From contig NC_057768.1 in the NCBI RefSeq assembly GCF_010389155.1, forward strand, positions 12,770,501 through 12,834,500: a DNA stretch of 64,000 nt, read 5' to 3'. A program made the position numbers and the translations under genes. Below, piece after piece: positions 57,479 to 64,000 of the stretch (position 1 is the stretch's first letter; each line of letters starts with the position of its first letter). This DNA is from Erigeron canadensis. Taxonomy: Eukaryota > Streptophyta > Magnoliopsida > Asterales > Asteraceae. The notes under the pieces are model-generated. The model saw only the letters and a list, made by a program, of their open reading frames with translations, was not told where the DNA came from and ran no database searches.

Positions 57479-58186
57479 TCATAAAACAACATGTACATGT
57501 TCTATAACACACCATACTTAATCATTGAACACCAAACCAAGTTCATAACATCATTATCATTCGATTAAACACATTAAAGGCTACTTATTAACATCGAGCT
57601 AATTCATGAGTCGATCTAAAATATCATACAGAGTGCAAACCCTAATTGAATACGCATAAGACATGTGCTATCTAAATTACCAAAGTACGAGTTCTATGAA
57701 CAGTTAAGTTGAGTTCTCAAGGCTAAAGTTCGTTATTAAAGTCATGTTCAACTCATTAACACGATAAGTACTTACATGTGAGTTCCAAGACGTTCAGTTC
57801 GAGTCCAGTTCAGGTACTTAAAGTTCATTTAAACACTTTTCGAGTCTAAACATTCAAAGATCTTTAAGGGACCAAATCATCAGTTCATCAAGGACATCTC
57901 AGTGAATAATTAATCACAAGAACTAATACATGTGTTTATTTATGATCAATGGCTTGTGATTAGGTTTACATCAAGACGTACTTGGATTCAAATAGATATA
58001 ACCTAATTATATCTGTGCTTGTTCTCTGTGCTTGTAAACTACGCTTGTACCGGATCACTGTGAGTCTTCGTAGCCCCTTTTTCTTTACTTATGTTTTGGG
58101 GTGAAAGGAATACAAAATATGCTTTTATATATGCCGAAACTGCTTTCATTGTTATTCTATGGCTGTTAGACTACTCTGTGACATAC

Positions 58187-58380
58187 TAGCCATGTCATGT
58201 TTATGACTGTGAGTGCACGATTGATACATACTAGCCATGTCATGTTTATGACTGTGAGTGCACGATTGATACATACTAGCTATGTCATGTTTATGACTGT
58301 AAGTGCACGATTAATACATACTAGGCATGTCATGTTTATGACTGTGAGTGCACGATTGATTTATTCTAGCGAAGTACTGT
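58187..58380 (+). repeat. 45-bp LTR minisatellite, four copies plus a partial
   Basis: Unit starts at 58187, 58232, 58277 and 58322: TAGCCATGTCATGTTTATGA, then CTGTGAGTGCACGATTGATA and CATAC. It lies at the same relative place as the 43-bp array of the first solo LTR, shares the TAGCC start and ATTGATAC end, but differs in the middle. Confidence 0.9.
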
Positions 58381-58883
58381 AAGTGCACGATTATACACAT
58401 TCTCATACTCATGTGCAAAGTTGGTCTCTAGCCACATCATACTACTTTATTCTCGAATTCTATTGACGGCATAAATCATAACTTATACAACTTATTAATG
58501 CTCTCAAACCTACGAACTCACCAACCTTTGTGTTGACACGTTTAAGTATTCTTTTCAGGTAATCAAGCAAATCGTGGCTAGGATTGGTAGCATGGGACTC
58601 ATAGCAGACTTCAAGATTTAGGATTGGAGTTTGCATGCTTTCATTTATGCTTGATGGCAATATGCCTAACCATTACCCCTGCGTGGGAACTTTTCATACA
58701 TTTATTTGATTGCTGATTTAACCTATGTGTGATGACTCCTCTTTTGCTTAATTGACTATGTAATCGATTAATTATGCTTAATCTATGCACTCATCTAGTA
58801 TTCCTATGTAACATCCATGTGCGCGTGTGCTTTATCTTACATCCCGAGTTTTCCGCCGTAGTCGGGGTGTTACATCAAGTTTT

Positions 58884-58901
58884 TGGCGCCGGTGCCGGGG
58901 A
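58884..58901 (+). promoter_or_regulatory. Primer binding site of element B, tRNA-Asp type
   Basis: TGGCGCCGGTGCCGGGGA, after ATCAAGTTT. Athila-type PBS. Confidence 0.85.
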
Positions 58902-59067
58902 CTAATTTAAGAGTTTAAGTTTGAGATTTCGTAGTTTGATCCTTTCTTGTTTTCTTAAGTTAAGTTTATTTTATTTTTATTTTTGTTTGTTTAGTTTACT
59001 TTTTCTTCCATCGGTGCCTTTCATGGGTTGTGCTAGTGTTTTTTTTTTTGCAGGATTAGAATCACCA

Positions 59068-59403
59068 ATGGCATATCGATATTATGTATCCGAGGAAGAA
59101 TATCCCGAAGAGCTTCGAAATTTTGCACAATTTTCTGATGAAACATATGATGAGGCTTGGTTAAGGATAAGACGGGTGGTTGAAAAATTTGGAATGTATG
59201 GGCAAACGGTACGTCAACTTCTTTCATTATATTGTCGTGGGTTGGACGACGAAACAAGGGAAATTCTTGATGACGAATTTTCCTCAATGAGTCTGGATGA
59301 AATATTTGATTACATGGAAAAAGACGCTGAACCAGAGGAATGGGTGACTTTGCCCAAAAGTAAGGCAATATGGCGAGATTATGAGGATTCAGAAGAGAGT
59401 TAA
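59068..59403 (+). CDS. Short gag-like protein of element B
   Basis: 112 codons from the ATG at 59068 (MAYRYYVSEEEYPEELRNFA) to TAA at 59401. The frame is open further upstream, but this ATG follows a poly-T tract and CAG and begins the conserved-looking part. The segment YDEAWLRIRRVVEKFG, LLSLYCRGLDDETREILDDEF, SLDEIFDYMEKD parallels the second half of the Athila gag domain (EAWxRxRxx, FYxGLxxxT). The zinc knuckle is absent. It is acidic. Probably the only protein of a gag-only element; weak similarity, so the assignment is moderate. Confidence 0.6.
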   Translation: MAYRYYVSEEEYPEELRNFAQFSDETYDEAWLRIRRVVEKFGMYGQTVRQLLSLYCRGLDDETREILDDEFSSMSLDEIFDYMEKDAEPEEWVTLPKSKAIWRDYEDSEES

Positions 59404-59835
59404 ACATTGGGAAGTCATCAAATGTCGGATTCTGAACTACAAGAGTCATTATCCTTAAAGGATGAACATGAAGACGATGTGGCAGATATGGAAAATAGTA
59501 CTACATGTTCAGGAGAGGAAAGTGATATTGTCAATGATGTTTCATATCTCACTAACTCTGTTTTGCAGGATGTAGAGCTTTATTTTGAGATGCACGAGCT
59601 ATCTTCCATGAGTAATGAGGACATGAGTGACCGTGTTGAGGCCGAGTTGGAGGAAGAAGGTGAAGTAGTTTTGGATGAAGCCGAGTTCGAGGAAGTGGCT
59701 GAAGTCATATTATTTAGTTTTATTTTTGCATTTTTAATTTCATATATTAAAAAATCAAAAAAATTGATAAAGTTAAAAAATCCAAAAAAAAAATTGAAAA
59801 TACAAAATACAAAAAGATTTTTGTTTTTAGTTTAG
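59404..59835 (+). pseudogene. In-frame acidic extension of the B gag-like ORF
   Basis: Same frame after the single TAA at 59401, about 140 codons without ATG at the start. Strongly acidic (SLKDEHEDDVADMENS, VEAELEEEGEVVLDEAEFEE) and then AT-rich Lys/Ile/Leu codons of non-coding character. Either the original C-terminus cut by a point nonsense change, or untranslated. Confidence 0.45.
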
Positions 59836-62010
59836 TTTAGTTTGTTTTTTTTCCGTACTTAGAATTTTAGTTTTATTTCTATTATTAGTTTTTTGTTCTG
59901 TTCGTTTTATTTTTATTTTTGTATTTTTATTGTGTTTGTTGAGTTTGTATTAGAGCTTTAAAGAAAGGAGTCAAATGCGGTTGAGATGCAACTAGCTTAC
60001 ATGATTTTTGGAATCAACCGAGCATTTGTAGCACACATTAAACCCGAGAAGTTTCATGTTCTTTATTCTTTTATTTACTTTTTCCTATTTCCCATAGTTT
60101 TTATTAGTTCATTGTACATTGAGGGCATTGTACAACTCAAGTGTGGGGAAAGAAGTAAATAGGAAAAAGTCGGGTGATTTTTTAGACTTTTTTAACTTTT
60201 GATTGTTTGTCCTTATAGTTTAATTGATTTATCATATAGGATTTAATCATATTAGTAACTAAACTATATGTTCCCTTTGGTAAAACTTTTAAAAGTGTGA
60301 AATATGTTTTGAATGATTAGTTAGGCAAATTCCTTCTGGTTTGATAACATGACTAGCACACTTCTATCCTAAAATACCAAATATGTGAGATTCTTGATTC
60401 ATTTATAGATTGGCTAGGTGTTAAGGTTTTGGTTTGGTTGGCCTTGTAAATTTGTCCCTCTCAAAGGCTTTTGGATTTATCCGGAAGTAAGGGTTCTATT
60501 TTGAACTTTGAACTATGATGTGTAAGTTTGAGGTTAATTTATTCCATTTCTGATTATTTCTTCTTTGATATGAGTGTGTCGGTGATTGCGTTGATTCTAG
60601 AACTTGCCCTAGTTGATCTTTTTGTGGTTGCTAGATGATAAAGAGGTAAATGTAGGATTAAACCCTTTTTCTTTGTTATTTCATCCTTTGTTATGTTTGT
60701 CATTGTTTAACCATGTTTGTGTGCATGTGTTTAGTAGATAACCACATTGGTTAGTAAATATCCTTTATTAAACCCTTGTTGCATTCATTTTTAATGCAAG
60801 ATACACTTAAAAAAAACTTGTTGAACCTCGCCTTTTCATTCGTGTTTAAATCCACTTAAATATTTAACTTTTCCTCGCCATACCGATAGTCGAAATCCTT
60901 GGTTGGTCATTAGTTGCCTATACTAGTTGGATGATTTGGGGTTGTCTTGGTTGTGTCGGGTTGGTATATTTCTGTTAATTGGGGGTAGATTGATTTCGTC
61001 ATGATTATAGATAAAGTCTAGATTATTCTAATTAGTAAGAGTTATGATTTGTCAATATGTTTCAAAGTTATAAAAGAGGGGGTACCAATTAGGCAGGGTA
61101 AAAGTAGTTCATTAAAAAAGAGAGAGAATGAAGAAAAGAAGAAAAACGAACTTGGACTGTCAGTTGGTATTACCTCATTTTCGTCAAATCAATTTAAATT
61201 GGTAGTTAGTTTAAACCAACTAAAGGCTTTATTGTTATATGTTTCTTTTATGTTTGAGTTAGTATACTTGTTAAAACCAACTAAAGTGTTCTTAAATTGT
61301 TGATTATTTTCATTTGAAGTCGGCATGTTCGTTAAAGCCAATATTGGTAAGATATGGGGGTTAAAAGTCGTTTTGAAGGTCATACATCCCAATGGTGTCG
61401 GTTTTTATCGTTCTATTAAGGAGTAGTGTCGGGATAACATCTTTTGGGCCTTGGATAGATGGCAACTAGTGATATGGGTTGTGTTGGACTAGACTATATG
61501 AAAAACTTTGTTAATTGTTGTGTTATTTATTTTTAGCACCAATTATATCCCAAATTTCCATACACAATTGTTAATGACCTTTGTAAGCCTTCAGAATTAT
61601 GCATTACAACCGTTAATTACCTCTTTTGATAGACGTTTATGGTGCTTGCGCCATGACGATGAAGGAACGATTCTAGTACAAGCCTATGGTTAAAATATAT
61701 ACGTCACGACTATGCTTCGAGTGATTGATATAATATTTCAACCCAATAGTTTGTTAGTTGGAGTAAGTTAGTTGAGATGTTCTTCTTTCATTTGATTAAA
61801 GTGCTTAGTTGTGTTTTCGAGGCTTGTGGATCATTCAAATATTGTCAAACATTTCAATTTTCATTTAAGATTAAAACTGCTTAACCATTTTCATTTGTTT
61901 TCTAACTTTCATGGTTTAGTTTCTTTTTGATTTTTTTCATGTTTTTGCAATTGAGAACCAAGGGAATGATTGTTTTGAATTCTGAATTTGTTTGAGGACA
62001 AGCAAAACTT
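59836..62010 (+). other. 3' non-coding trailer of element B
   Basis: AT-rich, no gene supported. Contains the internal PPT-like AAGTGTGGGGAAAG at 60139-60152 after GTACAACTC, as in element A at 40715. Ends with TTTGAGGACAAGCAAAACTT before the PPT. Confidence 0.6.
60139..60152 (+). promoter_or_regulatory. Internal PPT-like tract of element B
   Basis: AAGTGTGGGGAAAG, about 1.9 kb before the LTR, matching the internal tract of element A in sequence and context (GTACAA upstream). Confidence 0.5.
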
Positions 62011-62022
62011 AAGTTTGGGGGA
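62011..62022 (+). promoter_or_regulatory. Polypurine tract of element B
   Basis: AAGTTTGGGGGA, three bases before the LTR start TGATATCGC. Confidence 0.82.
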
Positions 62023-62025
62023 ATT

Positions 62026-63584
62026 TGATATCGCTTATTTTATATATATTTATCTTATGCGATATAATTTATTTTATGCGAAATTGTGATATTATAAGAG
62101 AGTTTTATACTTAGTATGTGTTTTTATTGAACAACAGGTCTATAAGACGAAAGATAACGAAAGTGTGTTAAATAGAGATTAATTATAAAGAAATGAAGAT
62201 CGGAGTTTAAAAGACGAAAATGTGGCACATATTAATTTATGAGCCATATAAATATCTCATATAAAAGACTTCGGACCAGTAACATTGATGGATAGCAAAA
62301 TAAAGAAGAAGCGTAAAAGACTTGACCACCTTTGCTTCGGTCTCGTGAAAGCAGCCCAACAAAGAAGAAAAGAGAGAAGTGGGTTGGACTAGAAGAAACA
62401 AGGAAAGAAAGAAAGAATGGGCCAAAGCCCTTTGTGGTTTTGTGATGTTAGTTTGTGAGATAGCCGAGAAACACAATCAGTCAACAACTATATATATATA
62501 TATATATATCCTAAGATTGAGGTGCTAGAGAATGGAATTCGTACGAGAGTTTTAGTGAATTGGAAAGGAGAGGTGCTTCTGGTGGTGAGGTGCGACTGAG
62601 AAATGAAAGAAGAGAAAAGAGGAAGCTGCTCAATTTGACATCACCATCATCTCTAGTAGTTCGTTTCTTATAACTCTTTTATTTTTACTTTTAGTTGTTT
62701 AATTGTAAAACTTTATTACTATACAATTATTACTATGGATTATATTTATTTGATAACTGTTTGTTTTACTAGTTTTGTCATGTCGAGCTAAATACTTTAT
62801 CATCCACTAAGATGAAGTGACACAATGAATAATGGTTGCATAATCATTTGAATTCAAGTTGATTGTTAAACGTTTAATCTTAATGTTTTGAGTTCTTGTG
62901 CTCTTATCTATTGATTTGTTGATAATGTATGAATGATTTAGAGGTATCTAAGTCTTGGAGTACATTGTTCTAGTTAATTGGGTAGGTTTTGACTTGTGGT
63001 AACGAGTTGATAAACGCCAATAGATAATAGAATTCAAAGTGTTAACGGTTTGGTAAAATCGATCGACAAGATTGTTTACAATAACAATACCAATTAGTAA
63101 ATTTTGTAGGTCTTGATAGGGAAGGTGGTCACCGGAACTTAGGGGTCGAAAGATTGATTAATGGAACGGATAGGGTAATAAGGTAGGTGCGAAACTAGTG
63201 AGTTCTTTGTTCTACCTCATTATAAAATCAACATAGTTGAATCGGGTTTAATTTAAATGCAACCTAAATAAGTTGTGTGTCATGGAGTCGAAGTGGATGA
63301 TCTTTTAATCCCATTTTATATAAGACAATTCTCTTTTCGATAAATTCTGCGGAATTTCTAACTTTTTTTCAATCAACTAACTTTTCACAATTTCAAGTGA
63401 CGGGAGTCCAAAAATCCAACATTTCCTTAACTACTTAAAACTCGCTTGCTCTTATTAGTCTATGTGGAATGATCCTGGACTTACTTTGAACTATATTGCA
63501 TACGGACGGGTCCACTGCCCGATTGTGTGTAGTAATCGGTACAAAGTTTTCTAGAATTTAATTTAATTAGATTTTTACACATCA
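62026..63584 (+). repeat. 3' LTR of element B
   Basis: 1559 bp, TGATATCGCT to ACACATCA. It is the intact reference for the split 5' LTR. It is followed not by a target duplication but by another PBS. Confidence 0.88.
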
Positions 63585-63590
63585 AGTTTT

Positions 63591-63608
63591 TAGCGCCGCT
63601 GCCGGGGA
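63591..63608 (+). promoter_or_regulatory. Second PBS after B's 3' LTR
   Basis: TAGCGCCGCTGCCGGGGA, one base changed from the tRNA-Asp PBS, followed by the same leader as 58902-58940 (ACTAATTTAAGAGTTTAAG). So the LTR is also the 5' LTR of a further internal region, broken at 63644. Confidence 0.8.
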
Positions 63609-63643
63609 CTAATTTAAGAGTTTAAGTTTGAGATTTCGTAGTT

Positions 63644-64000
63644 TGACAATAGTGAAGACATTAACTTAAATATTCCTAAGTATCATTTGAGTGTTCTCGG
63701 GAACTAGCAATCAATTGCATGTGGAAAGAACACTCAAATGGTTATTTGAGAGTTTCCGAGGAACAAGCAAAATGTGCTTGTTCATAAGAACTCTCAAATG
63801 GTTTGAGAGCTTCTGTGGAAACAAGCAAAAGTATGCTTGTGCACAAGATCTCTCAAACTAGGCCAAAACCCTAATGGGCTTGACATGAGAATTCTCAATT
63901 CCAATAGATTTGAGAGTTTTTGTCACTTGCCTATAAATAAAGGGTGGGTGTATGCGTGTTTTAGCCTATACATGCGCACGGTTTAATCTTGTGGGTTCTC
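63644..64000 (+). repeat. Probable start of another LTR, truncated by the window end
   Basis: Begins TGACAATAGTG at the break in B's leader. Contains three diverged repeats of about 60-65 bp built on CTCAAATGG, TTTGAGAG and AACAAGCAAA words, and a TATA box TATAAATA at 63932-63939 followed by a leader. The LTR identity is inferred from TG start, TATA box and context; no PBS is in the window. Confidence 0.5.

Larger units (their letters stand above)
56112..58874. mobile_element. Second solo LTR of the same family, 2.76 kb
   Basis: TGTAACAACCG to GGTGTTACA; flanks TCAAA (56107-56111) and TCAAG (58875-58879) suggest a 5-bp duplication with one mismatch. It sits precisely at the LTR/PBS border of B. 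TATATAAAA at 56402-56410 is a probable TATA box. Contains the arrays at 57001-57478 and 58187-58380. Confidence 0.82.
37505..63584 (+). mobile_element. Gag-only Athila-like element B, interrupted by nested insertions
   Basis: Plus-strand order: 5' LTR in two parts (37505-37551, 54831-56109), solo LTR insertion, PBS (58884-58901), a short gag-like ORF (59068-59403), non-coding trailer with an internal PPT, PPT (62011-62022) and 3' LTR (62026-63584). Without insertions the internal region is only about 3.1 kb and has no protease, RT or integrase. This fits non-autonomous gag-only LTR elements (TR-GAG type). About 245 bp of the 5' LTR are missing where the minus-strand Copia-type element was inserted. 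Confidence 0.8.

Noticed and set aside
58197..58382. 61-codon frame with repeated MFMTVSARLIHTS
   Set aside because: It is a translation of the 45-bp minisatellite (15 codons per unit), not a gene.

Overview
This is plant nuclear DNA, almost certainly from a eudicot and possibly Asteraceae; the family call rests on recalled resemblance of the LINE and Copia proteins and is only moderate. No host gene, tRNA, rRNA or CRISPR array is supported. Nearly all of the window is transposable elements, most of them broken and inserted into one another.

Left nest (1-22717). Bases 1-3156 are the 3' end of a non-autonomous Copia-type element with several polypurine tracts and a 343-bp LTR. It abuts a truncated Athila-type Ty3/gypsy element on the minus strand (3157-22717, called A0) whose gag is split by a complete Copia element (4745-20257, TSD AAGTC, two 978-bp LTRs). 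The Copia RT/RNase H is missing. In its place lie two truncated CACTA transposons (9825-15495) carrying TNP2, DUF4218 and DUF4216 relics, followed by the Copia's accessory ORF.

Middle (22800-37504). A patchwork of LINE pieces in both orientations, the 3' half of a second Copia with the same kind of accessory ORF (24479-28391), a chromovirus-like gag-pol relic (31035-33720, minus), a Copia gag relic (34078-35384, minus), and a 2-kb array of short palindromes whose orientation flips half way (35442-37500), with a MITE-like insert.

Right nest (37505-63584). Four insertion levels can be ordered. A gag-only Athila-like element (B, plus) received a non-autonomous Copia-type element (minus) in its 5' LTR. 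That received a full-length Athila-type element (A, 38003-49252, TSD ACTCT). A received a 2.47-kb solo LTR (43030-45499, TSD AAAAC). A second solo LTR of that family sits exactly at the LTR/PBS border of B. After B's 3' LTR a second PBS and leader follow, a tandem arrangement, broken by a further LTR-like sequence from 63644.

The most interesting signals: a duplicated retropepsin in element A whose second copy has lost the DxG motif; hairpins with a conserved loop and co-varying stems in the non-autonomous Copia family; a near-palindromic GC-rich 13-mer that clusters in the Athila elements' LTRs, gag and 3' region; the palindrome array at 35.4-37.5 kb; and LTR minisatellites that occupy the same place in two solo LTRs but use different repeat units.
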